Below, piece after piece: positions 19,640 through 30,900 of a stretch of DNA of 64,000 nt (its first letter is position 1; each line of letters starts with the position of its first letter). The stretch lies in contig OY783203.1 in the NCBI GenBank assembly GCA_963678705.1, forward strand, positions 29,804,535-29,868,534. The letters run 5' to 3'. Under the pieces are notes generated by a model. It saw only the letters and a program-made list of their open reading frames with translations. It was not told the origin of the DNA and did not search any database. The position numbers and the translations under genes are program-made. The stretch is from Panorpa germanica. Lineage: Eukaryota > Arthropoda > Insecta > Mecoptera > Panorpidae.

Positions 19640-20356
19640 TCCTATATTATAATGTTCCAAGTGAAAGTTTATATGTTTATTTGTTTGTTTGTTTATATGC
19701 TACCGCGATTTGTATGGTGGCTCGAAAACGGCTCCGCGCATTTTCTTGAAAATTGCCTATTTCGTAGAGAAAATAATTCTAAGACTATTGGCGTCCTCGG
19801 ATTTTTCCTTGAGTTTCCGGAAAACCCGTAGTTTTGGAAAAACTAAAAAGAAAATTTTACTTTTTGCTCTATAACATTTAATTCGTAAAAGACAGAAAGT
19901 TGAAATTTGGCATGTGTATTACGGTGTTCAATGCTAACCTTTTTCGAAAATAAGAAATTGAAAAATTGGAAAATTGGCCTTGAGAATATTAGGGGGCTCG
20001 GTATGAAACTTTGGAGAAAATTGAAATTTCGGATTACTTAATAATAATATATGTTATTACAAAAAAAAATTCAAAATTCAAAAACTTTATTTGGGGGCAT
20101 GGGATGCGGTTTTTGTCGAGGTGAAAAATTGGGCTAGAAAGTTGAAATTTTATATATGGGCTAACTTTAGTACCTAATTTACGAATCGAAAAGAAAATCT
20201 CAAATTTTTAAAAAAATTTGGTCAATTAACAAATAAATTCAAAATATTTTATATTTTGTTAAAAAAAATATATTTAGAATTAAAATTTTAAATGAAATTG
20301 CAAATTATTTGGTTGGCTCAAATCATGCACATCAAAAAGACGGGGGTAAACTCTAG
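19640..20356 (+). mobile_element. Non-autonomous Helitron-like element, copy 1
   Basis: It begins A|TCCTATATTATAATG and ends AAACTCTAG|T. The TC start, CTRR-type end and A/T target without duplication are Helitron hallmarks. A second copy in opposite orientation at 30656-31352 has the same boundaries. The 5' part holds TTTGTTTGTTTGTTTAT runs. No Rep/helicase ORF is present. Confidence 0.6.
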
Positions 20357-20720
20357 TTATTATTTATTTTTTATTGTTTTTGCCATTCTTCTGTTTGTGC
20401 CTTATTACATTTGTGATTCTTATTATATCTAAACATTCTCACTCCTTCCAAAAGAAAAAAGAAAAATAAAAACCAAACATATTTATAATTCAATAAGTAT
20501 TAATATTTTATATGTATTTTATATAAAATTTATATTTATTTACATAAAACTATTATATTAAGAAAGCCTTTCACAATGTCTTACTAAATTCTATTATGTA
20601 TTTTTACAAATCATATGCAAAGTTCTGCTCATAATCATAAAGTTATTTAATCAAATAAAATATCACTGCAAGAATACTAAGAGTATAATTAATATCTGTA
20701 ATGACATGATTTCACATCAT

Positions 20721-20726
20721 TTTATT
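20721..20726 (-). terminator. Probable displaced poly(A) signal of gene 4
   Basis: AATAAA on the minus strand just beyond the hAT MITE. Deleting the MITE would place it about as close to the stop as in gene 3. Confidence 0.45.
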
Positions 20727-20731
20727 CACAT

Positions 20732-20887
20732 CAGTGGCGTAGCTATCACCGTAAGAGCCGTATCAATGATACAGAGCCCCGGGCTACAAGGGCCCCAAAT
20801 CGTTGTCATTGTTAATTTTGTGAAAAATCTTTACCCATCATTTGGACCCCCCATCAAATTTTGATACGGGGCCCATCTACGCCACTG
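20732..20887. mobile_element. hAT-type MITE immediately 3' of gene 4
   Basis: The ends CAGTGGCGTAGCTA and TACGCCACTG are inverted. The flanking octamers ATTCACAT and ATTATCAT match at six of eight bases, consistent with an aged 8-bp hAT target duplication. The element starts 10 bp beyond the gene 4 stop codon. Confidence 0.7.
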
Positions 20888-20897
20888 ATTATCATTT

Positions 20898-23800
20898 TTA
20901 AGACCACACAATACTCTCAATCCATGGAACATATGCTGATACTCTGGTGTAGACTCCTGGAGTTCCAACATCAGCACAAACACTACCGAAAGAAGTAACG
21001 CCGACGAGACTGTACATGCAGTAGATGTCATCCATTTGGAAGACTTGTAGAGGGCCACCTGAGTCACCCTAAAAAAAGTTTTATTTACCATATTTTAATA
21101 CAATATGTATTACATTAACTCATTACAAAAACACCAATGTTTACACCAAAGAGACAGTTCTTAAAACTTTCAACAGTTCTTGTTACTGTTTTAGTAAACA
21201 AAACACATTCCCATCTGAAGTCGGTAAGATCAAAGCAAAACCCGTTTATTGTTGTTTTTTAGTCTGCTTGGTTTGAACACGCAGTTTTGTTTTTTGTGAA
21301 CATTTGCGCTTGTCAGTTGTTGCTTATCATGTTTATAATATTTATGGGAGACACAGAAAGACACTAAAAACAAAACCAGTCTGTTCAGTATGAACAGTCT
21401 GTTTTCGAAAAAAAGATCTGTTGTAAAATAAAACAATACATGTTTTTACAAAAACTGTCTCTCTGGTGTAACGAAAACTAACTATTGAATATTTGCTTTT
21501 CTTTTAAATACGTAATTTATACTAATAGTGTTGGATAGGTAATCAATATTTTTTTCTATTTAAAATTCTCTTATGCCTGCAGTTCACTCTCGCCGAGGCA
21601 GACTGAGATCGAGTGTGTACAGTAACTCTTGCCTCGTGTTGGCCTGTCTCAATTGATGAGCGATCTTTTGACACAAGTCAAAGGAAACGAGAGGTGAGAC
21701 CAATAGCCATGCTCATTCTCAAGACTTAAGGCAAGACATGGACAAATGTGTCGCAGAGAGTGAACTGCCGGCATTATGTTTTATACTCACGCCGCATGTG
21801 TCTATCTCTTCTTTGTGGCTTCCAGCACACAACTGGGTATTCGGTACAATTCCACTTCCAAGTGATCTATGCGATATAAAAGGTTCATACGCTGTATTGC
21901 ATTCATCTTGATTAAACAGCTCTAAGGTTACCTAAAATAAAATTTTCATTTTATTTGACACAATTTGTTTATTTTTGGTAAAATAAAAAACAAAGATTTT
22001 CTTTCACGCATTAATATAAGGTAGTTTATTCAGCAGCAGTGGCGGCCTTAGCCATTGCGAAGCCCCGGGGCGGCATATATTTGCGAGGCTCTTGTTCTTT
22101 GTGTAATTTATGTAAATTAAAAGTAAGTATGTTTGATTTAAAGTTTTAAAGTTTTATATTGGAAGATTTATAAAAGTTAACTAGCGCAAAGACGATAAAT
22201 ATTAATGGTGATAAAGTAAGGTACATGAACGCCTTAAAAGGTATGTGCAGTGAATCTAGTAGGTTTTCTAAAGCGCGAGCCGCGAGATTCAAATACATAT
22301 ATTATAATTGCTTTTTCTACTTCGGTTGCACGAGGGTGCGAGGCCCCTACAAGAGCGAGGCTCCGGATGGTTGCCCCGTTTACCACCCCCTATGGCCGCC
22401 TCTGCTTATTAAAGTAACAGGAAGTATTTACCTAATTAATAAAACAAATATATGCTTAATAATATCGAAAACTCTAAATAAAATATTAAAAACTACGAGT
22501 ATATTTACTTTTTGAAGGCTGCTACTATGAGTTGTACTAGAATGATTTAATTTTCCCCAGCCAGTGGCTATTGCTTTTTTTTGCTGTATCTTAGGATCCC
22601 ATCTCAAACAGGCAGGTACAACGAATGGATTAAGTTTGACTCTAAAATAGGATATATCGTTTATTTAAAGTATTATAATGAGTTAAATAATACGATCTTA
22701 TTTCAAACTTACAATCCTGCTAGCCGTATTAGAGCTATGTCGTTGTATTGGGATGGTGGCTTATGTTCGGGGTGCGGAATAAATTTAGCAACATCAAATT
22801 CCTGTGGTTTGGCAATGTCATCAGTTCGATCAAGATTCAAATCACCGACGCGAACCCTCTTTACTTCTCCTCTGATAATAGTAATATTTATTAATATAAT
22901 ATGTGATATGTAAATGATACATTCGAGTTTGTTTTTGTGGATTATACTTACAAATCCTCACGATAGTGGCAATGTGCTGCTGTTAAGACAAAATTCTCAC
23001 TAATAAGAGAGCCTCCACAACGCCAATTGATTTGTCCGTCCTTAATGAACCCAAGAGCAGCCTGAAATGTTATAGCATTTGTTATAGAAAAATAAAATAG
23101 TCACCATATACAAATACATAGAACTATGTAACAAATAGATCTAATAAATTTTAGATTGTAACACATTTAAGATGCAATTTTCATAGTAAACACGTACCAT
23201 GTGTGGAAATTCTCTTGGAAGAGCATCTTCTCCTCCAACGACCAATGCTTGCGCTACCTGGGCACAGCTATTTAGTTTAACCTTTGGTCCAAATCCAGTT
23301 GGTGGGTAAACCCATTCATCAATATACTCGGCGTATTCCTTACATTCTGTAAACGAATAGTAATTATACATGATAACTGTCGTATCAGACTAATTTTTAG
23401 CATTTTGCAGTTGGTATGAACTAACTTTGATAGGATTTTCCAGATCCGCGGCTATCTGTTTGCAAAACCGGCTGTGTTGTGGTAGTAGTTTCTAGCTCAC
23501 AACAAACAAGTGGAAGTGGTCTTCTTCTATGGGATGAACAAAAAACGGGGTCTATAGACTGGTATAAACGTTGAACTGCTGCAGGGCAAGAAGTAAAAAT
23601 CCTGCAGATGCCGGGTTTACCTTTAGATGTACAAGGCTCACCTAGAATGTTATATGAAGATAGATGGTAACTTGAATTCTGGTCCATTGATCTTTACAGA
23701 GGAGCTGCTCTAATGGAACTGATTCTTGTACTCTATCTTTGTTTTTTGCTGATTAAGTGATTAACCCAGCTTGTAGGACAATAATAACTGTTTAAAATAT

Positions 23801-24642
23801 CGCTACACTTATTACAATATCTTGACGACATCGGGACATTCAGTAACAGTATATTAATATATTTTAATTATTTCAAGGATTTTTTAAGAATAATGTAATT
23901 TCCATACTTGTTAAGAATACTAAATAGAAACATTAGATTACAACACTCTATAACGCAGAACAGGAAGTTCAATAACAGTAAATTGTATTCAAAGAAATGA
24001 ATTTGGATCGTCATGTCAGTAAAGTGAAAACAAAAGTTGTTTTTAAATTTTAAGTTCAACAATTTAATGTATCAGAGTGATGTGCGACGGGGATTAATAA
24101 GTGGGGACATTAATTCAATTCAATTTATTTTTTAAACAAACTCTCTTTCCTATGGCCTCCGGAAAGTATGTTTTGTCAAACTGCTGAAGTCGTTGGTTTC
24201 GCTAATGTCTTGCTCATTTGATTTGATTTTTACCCTTTATGGTACAAAGAATGGTCACAAAAAGCTAAATCTGGAAAATAGAGTGGCTTATGAACTGATT
24301 TACAGCGTAATTTTACTAATTTTGCAGCCACAATTAAGAGTGTACTCGTAATAATTACTTTATATAATGTAATTTGAACTTAACCTTAAATTTTTAATAC
24401 CTTGACCGCGGACTCCAAAAGTTTGAGACTCGTGATATAATTATGGCACATAATCTGCCACGCACAATCTCAGTATATGAATTGCTCTTAGTTATTATAT
24501 AAAACAAAAATTAATTATTATAATAACAAATAAAGGTTTGTTTATTATTTGTGTCATTACCTTCTGCTTGAGATAAAACTCCTTGTAGATTTAATATTGA
24601 TATATAGAACAATAAACTGATTATAAATATATGGTTATCCAT
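20898..24642 (-). CDS. Snake-like clip-domain serine protease, gene 4
   Basis: A 386-aa secreted zymogen. Exons: 24561-24642, 23426-23641, 23198-23346, 22952-23061, 22713-22871, 22509-22641, 21791-21931, 20898-21068. It has a signal peptide ending VLSQAEG, a six-cysteine clip domain, a Thr-rich linker (ETTTTTQP), and the activation region QALVVGG with Leu before VVGG. The triad is TAAHC (canonical, where sisters 1-3 have TAGHC), NDIALI and GDSGGP. The specificity Asp is kept, but the residue two before the catalytic Gly-Asp-Ser is Gly instead of Gln (DTCGGDS), and exon 6 is one codon longer than in gene 3. The exon 2 donor is GTTAGT. Its introns and 3' end carry at least four different MITEs. 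Sister of gene 3. Confidence 0.92.
21139..21474 (-). mobile_element. MITE with CACCAGAGAGACA termini, copy 2 (reverse)
   Basis: Reverse complement of 18883-19240 with clear similarity along its length. It lies in the intron between exons 7 and 8 of gene 4. Confidence 0.6.
21574..21773. mobile_element. 200-bp Harbinger-like MITE with TTA target duplication
   Basis: The ends TGCCTGCAGTTCACTCTC and GAGAGTGAACTGCCGGCA are inverted and flanked on both sides by TTA (21571-21573 and 21774-21776). A three-base TWA duplication is typical of PIF/Harbinger. It ends only 17 bp from exon 7 of gene 4. Confidence 0.7.
22037..22404. mobile_element. MITE with CAGTGGCGGCC termini in gene 4
   Basis: The left end CAGTGGCGGCCTTAGCC and right end TATGGCCGCCTCTG form an imperfect inverted repeat in the intron between exons 6 and 7. 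It is GC-rich against the background. Termini resemble hAT-type elements; no convincing target duplication was found. Confidence 0.5.
24170..24300 (-). pseudogene. Possible mariner transposase remnant
   Basis: On the minus strand one frame reads [21 protein letters not shown] then stop. This resembles the mariner signature around the third catalytic Asp (PYSPDLAPCDY-type). No flanking transposase or TIR was recognised, so it is at best a short decayed fragment. Confidence 0.35.
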
Positions 24643-24860
24643 GTTTAACACGAAAAAACCACTGTTTCCGCTAAAACAATATCTTAAACTAAGCATGTCA
24701 ATGTAGCTACAGGGTATTTACATAGTCTGAGTCCAAGGACAGCGAGACCACCGTGATTTTCAATGAGGTGGCGGCACTCGTAGAAGGAAAAATACGAATA
24801 TAGAGTGTGATCCTATCATTGAAGATGTCAGACAAAATTATGATACTGTTATGTTTATAT
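24643..24860 (-). promoter_or_regulatory. Conserved upstream region of gene 4 (shared with gene 3)
   Basis: It matches the flank of gene 3 at 15818-16060, including AGCTACAGGGTATTTACATA. The conserved stretch ends near 24860; beyond it the two flanks no longer align by eye. Confidence 0.4.
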
Positions 24861-25096
24861 ATAGAATTAAATTAATAGAATATACCTTTACACACTTTTA
24901 CATTTGTGTAAATATTGTGTTATGTAATCACTAAAGAAGCGTATAAAATTCGAAAACGATAAGACATGACTTATTATCTGAAACGACATTTGGGCCATAT
25001 AAGGTGACTTATAATAAAATAGTGATCGTTTCGACGGTGTTTCTGATTGGAAACTGAGACAAAATTTCAGAAGCAAAATGCATTACTCGACGCCTA

Positions 25097-25349
25097 CCCA
25101 GTAAACAATTTGGTGAAGTGCCCTATTTAGTGACGTTTCTCTCACTATTTCACTTCAATAATAGTTCGCATCAACTTTATCTTCATTTGTATTCCGACAG
25201 GTGGAGTAATTTCGCCATCTGTAGCCGATAAAGTAGACATTTTATGTGAAAAAGTGTTAGAAACTGCACTATAAATGAACTCTTTTATGACAAAAAATCA
25301 TGACGCATCTTCAATATGATGTCAAAGTGACTCCAAAATGTTTACTGGG
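25097..25349 (-). mobile_element. Short CCCAGTAAAC-type TIR element (253 bp)
   Basis: CCCAGTAAACAATTTGG and CCAAAATGTTTACTGGG form the ends, with TA on each side (25095-25096 and 25350-25351). It is the intact form of the element interrupted at 7563-8679. Non-coding. Confidence 0.75.
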
Positions 25350-25827
25350 TACTTTGATTACAACCAATCATACAACTAGCGCCAATAGTCTCTACACGTT
25401 AAGATGGAACTTAACTGGAGTCTTGAGTCGAAAATGTTTAGCCCTCTATCTAAGAAATATTTCAAAACGTGTACATAGGCCACACCACATTTATGAAATT
25501 AAACTTTAAAATACGAAATTTCTTTTCCTGAACGTAACCAAATATATTTTCGAACTGTGGCTTAGAACGTACTTCGAAACATCTAACACAAAAGCTAATC
25601 AGACATATTCGACATTACTGCGATATAACAAACCGCACTCGCCGGGTTGCCTAATCGTAGGGTATGTCTAAAACCTCAACTTAAACTTGAGGGCATCTAA
25701 AACATATTTTAGATACATTAATGCCAATTCGAAAATAAATTTATTCCATATTTAAACTTTGTATATTAAATACTATGCGCTTGTGTTCATTTGATATTGA
25801 TTTTGAGTTTTGTTCTTAACAAAACTC

Positions 25828-26655
25828 CCCAGTAAACAATTTGGTGAAGTGCCCTATTTGGTGAAGTTCGAGTCACTCCTACAATTCTATTCTAACGCTT
25901 TACAAGTTTCTTTACATTCTTTCTAGTATTCTTTCTTTTTCCAACATCATTCATTAAGTATTTCTGTTTCTTTCCCACATGGATATATTTTTTTTAAGTT
26001 CACTTTCATCTAATTTATTCCAAAGTGAGAGAGAAACGAGATGCGTTAGACAAGTAAAATATATTTTTCACCGTTACACTTGTATATTTGTATAATATTT
26101 CGTTCAGTACAGATGTTTAAAGTATATGCTAACCTTTTTCAACAAATATTTCTTTAATGGTAATAGACAGACGCTATCTCCCTCAATCCCCGAATAGAAT
26201 GTATATAAACGAAGATAGTACCTAGCGATGGTAAGACAGAGGTTTTAAACCTAACGCAGACCTGCCGATCGTGGATTTTTGAATCACCAAAACAATGTAA
26301 AAAACTAATATAACGAGTATTGTTGAAGATGAATAATATTCATTAAAAAAATCACGATCCGTACTAAAGATTACACCTATTTATTTCTTCATTTAAATAT
26401 TTATATTTTGCAGACTCTAAAATGTAGAATTCAATTAAGTTTTATACCCCTGCTAGTTTCAAGTTTATAACTCCGGTCATAAATCATAAACCGACTCCGC
26501 TTTTAATTCAGCAGTGAACCGTCGTTGCAATGTCTGTAGCTCATAAAAAGGGCCTTTCCTATGAACGACTGAATAGAAAACGAACACGTTCCAGACAAAA
26601 AACTCATGATAAGTAATAGAAATTAAGTAGAATTTACTCCAAAATGTTTACTGGG
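25828..26655 (-). mobile_element. Long CCCAGTAAAC-type TIR element (828 bp)
   Basis: The same termini as the short form, flanked by TC on both sides. It is colinear in reverse with the inner element at 7589-8451. Apart from the ends it shares little with the short form. No transposase ORF. Confidence 0.75.
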
Positions 26656-26858
26656 TCGGGACGAGATGTCGTTGCTATTTACCAACATGGTATTAACATT
26701 ATTATTAACTTAAAGTCAAATTTTATTTGACAATACATTTATAAATTATTGAATATTAATAGTGTATTCGTATTTAATTTATTGCCTCTTCAATATCTTT
26801 CTAAAGCTCTAAGGTATGTTTGATTAACATAACCTATGAATTTGTTTGGTTACGTACA

Positions 26859-27495
26859 ATGGGCTTGTGTCCTCATTTTTTAGTGGGCGATTTTTCAATT
26901 GTTGATTGAAATTGATGTTAATAAATGTGTATTGGCGTGTCTATTTTATTAAATATCTAAATATTGACGGAGATATAGCAATTAAAAGTTTGAATTGTAG
27001 TTTTAGCGCTAAAAATTGTCGGCCATATTTGTATGACGTGAAATGCATTTTAACGTCAGTTATTTGTTAAGTAGGTTAGTGGTGTGGTAATGTTCTGTAG
27101 CTGTTGGTAGTAAAATTATCAAGTCAAATCAAAGAATAATAAGTTTTTATTTTATTTAAACCGGCTAAGGCAGACATAATATTGAAATTTTATTGTTCCT
27201 TGAAATAGCTGTAAATAATATTTGATATTTTGATATATAAATACATATAGCAGAAATTTATGAGCCTTAAGGTTGGTAACCTTACACAAGGATTGTGATG
27301 TCACATGCACTTGGAATGTGTACAACGTTGAATCCCTTTAATAATTAAAGAGACAAAATGACTTTTTTAATTGTTAATATCTCCTAACATATAAGGAGTT
27401 ATTAAAATATAATTGAACGTTTGAGGTTCTAGTAACCCACTTTATCAATATATAGTACACTTTTATAGAAATTAAAACATAGGACACAAGCCCAT
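26859..27495 (+). mobile_element. Non-autonomous TIR element 'TGGGCTTGTGTCC', copy C (637 bp)
   Basis: A full copy with ATGGGCTTGTGTCCTC and AGGACACAAGCCCAT ends, lying downstream of gene 5. It is nearly identical in length and sequence to copy D. Confidence 0.8.
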
Positions 27496-27917
27496 TTGTA
27501 TCTGACCAATAAAATAACATGAAAACTGATACCAACAACTGACTCTCCTTTCAGTAATCACTGATTAACGGTTGACATTTCGATTTCTTGAAACTGGTTA
27601 TTCCTATGGATTTATATATATTTTTTCCTTGTTCAAATTTCAAAGTTTGCCTATAATTCAATGTGTTTATATTCAACATAGCTTTATATCATATTATCAT
27701 ATTTAATAATATTTCAATGTCAAACATTTACTAAATTGCATTGATGTAAACAGATTATTACGAATTTCAGCAGAAGAGATTAACGTGAGAAATGTTTATG
27801 GCCAACAAATAAATATAAAAAAATCATTGAAAGAAAGTGTTTTGTATTTTCACAATAAATTACATTTATCAATGGTAATTGTACTCTGAACTATTCCAAA
27901 TTCTTCATTAATTTAGT

Positions 27918-30900
27918 TTAATAAACACCCCACACCTCTTTCTCAATCCATGGTATGTAGTATGAAACGCGGGAGTAAATTGCTGGTGAATTTGCGAATC
28001 CACAAAATTTCCCAAATGATGTCACACCGATTATACTGTACATGCAGTACGGCTCTTCAAGAACCACCTGTAAAATATAAAGAGATGCAGATGATAATCT
28101 ACGAATACATATTCGTACAATTTATAAATACAGATAGACTACAAAGAAACAAAATACTTGAGACCTTCGACTTTTGTGTCAGATCAGCCTTATTGTTATG
28201 GGTTTTTCATTAAATGCGATTATAATTATAATACATATACTTACGAGTTTAAAAAAGTTTAATTTGTAATTTAAAAAGACCCGCGCTAATTATTTATAAT
28301 AATCTATTTTCCGTAAGATGGTAGCACTATCTTTTTTTATTAAAATAATAATTGCTTTTTGAACGGACTTCGTATATTTCAAATTAGTTTTAAGAAATGG
28401 TTGAAATTACTTGTAGAGGTCCTCCAGAGTCCCCTTGACAGGTATCCTTACCGCCGCCAAGTTCACCAGCACAAATCTGAGAATCTATAATCCCAGCCTT
28501 CATCACAGAAGCACGCCTTCTGATGTCACTCTAAAAGAAAGTTAAAGGAATAAATTACTTTTTATGTAAACAAATGGGCTTGTGTCCTCATTTTTTAGTG
28601 GTCGATTTTTCAATTGTTGATTGAAATTGATGTTAATAAATGTGTATTGGCGTGTCTATTTTATTAAATATCTAAATATTGACGGAGATATAGCAATTAA
28701 AAGTTTGAATTGTAGTTTTAGCGCTAGAAATGGTTGGCCATATTTGTATGACATGGAATGCATTTTAACGTCAGTTATTTGTTGAGTAGGTCAGTGTTGT
28801 GGTAATGTTTTGTAGCTGTTGGTACTCAAACAATCCAGTCAAGTCAAAGAATAATAAGTTTTTACTTTATTTAACCCTGTTAAGGCAGACATAATATTGA
28901 AATTTTATTGTTCCTTGAAATAACTGTAAATAATATTTGATATTTTGATATATAAATACATAGAGCAGAGATTTATGATCTGTAAGGTTGGTAACCTTAC
29001 ACAAGGTTTGTGATGTCACATGCATTTGGAGTTTGTACAACGTTGAATCCCTTTAATAATTAAAGAGACAAAATGACTTTTTTAATTGTTAATATCTCCT
29101 AACATATATGGAGTTATTAAAAAATAATTGAACATTTGAGGTTCTAGTAACCCACTTTATCAATATATAGTACAGTTTTATAGAAATTAAGACATAGGAC
29201 ACAAGCCCATTATACATAATAAACAATTTTTTTTTTTACTGCATCTCTACAAACAATTTTGATCGGAATCCAATTAGATGCGAATCGTATCACTCTGAAT
29301 GGTGATTGGAATCCTATTAGACATTAGTGAGACATTACATGAAGCTTTGGACAGCATGTCTGCACCGGCCGAAACGCTCCGTACCCCCTCCGATTGCCTT
29401 CCTAATACTCTCCAAACGAGGTTTGCCGAGGTGCAAGTCGTGGTACTACCCAGTACTGCCACATATGTTCTCCCGAACACTGTTTGACTACTGTCTAACC
29501 GCTCTCTGATACGAGATTGCTAAGATACGACAAATTGTTTGTAGGGTTCCTGAATCTACCCTTTCTTTGGATTAATAAAATCATAAAACATCCTACAAAC
29601 CATTTCAAGGATGTACAAATCTAAGAAGAATTTTTAAAAAATAAAGAAGTGCAAACTAATATTTACATGTATATGTATTACAATCTAATTATATTTCGCA
29701 TATATGTCAATAAAAATTCCTAACATCTAACCAGATAAATGCGGTTCACAATCAGGTCCCAATTCTAAAATAGATTATTATGTCATGTAATTGCAAGGTA
29801 AGTGGTTTTTTTGGAAGTTCAGTGGTATTTCCCGTAATGTAAGACCACCGCAAATCATGACTCGCGTATATGTAATTAGAACATGTTGCATATTTAATCG
29901 GTTCATGTTAGTTATACTGCGTTTAGAATTATTATTCAGAATGAACAAGACGTACGTTTATTTCTCTTTTTTGAGGTTATAATTTTACAATGTATTTACA
30001 ATCAATAATAATACCTCCGTGAATATAAAATCGCTTGGATTAATCTATAGCTTGGTGTAGAGGAGGTGACAGAAGCCCTTTCTTTAAAAATTTAAAGTCA
30101 CTTCGAGTTATGTTAACTATTTTTAATTTAGTCCAACCGTTACCTTTTGGGACGCCTTTCATCCCTGGATGGGACTTACCTCATATGAAGTATTACATTT
30201 CAGCGTTGGTATAAAGCTGAGTTGCACCTTCATCAGCTTAGAACTTCCTTCAGCAGCCTCTGTTTATTTTTATAATCAGTCAAATATCAGTAAACACAAA
30301 AATAAATCGACTTTAAAGAATCATAGACACAGAAATGATTTAATATTACCATAAGTTAACCTTCCAAACCCAGTAGCGATTCCTTTTTTGTCTTTTATGG
30401 TTGTCTTGGTATTTAAACAAGCTGGACGCACAAATGCATCAAACTGTGCAGGTTCGGCTAATTTCATCAACGCAATATCGTGGTATCTGTAAGGATTTTT
30501 TTTTTTAAATACAGCTATGTATACTTGACGTATATCATTTATAAAAAAATCATATAAAATGTGTTTTATTTATATAAAAAAAATTGTGTAACGGATTACA
30601 CATAAAATAATAAAAAAATATAAAAGTATATTTTCTATTACATTATACTAAGTAACTAGAGTTTACCACCGTCGGAAGCCACGACTGTCTTTTATGCGTG
30701 AATTGAACTTCACTTCAAATTTTAATTCCATTTTTATATTGACATATTTAACTTGTTCTATCTTAATTTTACATATAATAACAAATAATTTTTCATATAA
30801 ACTGACTAAAAAAATATATTTTTTTTAACAAAATATAAAATATTTTCAATTTATGATTCGGAATTTGACTTTTTTCAGAATTTGGAATTTTTTTTTTCGA

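Noticed and set aside
29274-29509. Overlapping ORFs of about 60-70 codons on both strands
   Set aside because: They fall within a TIR-bounded MITE with higher GC content. Open frames on both strands without a domain are expected by chance.
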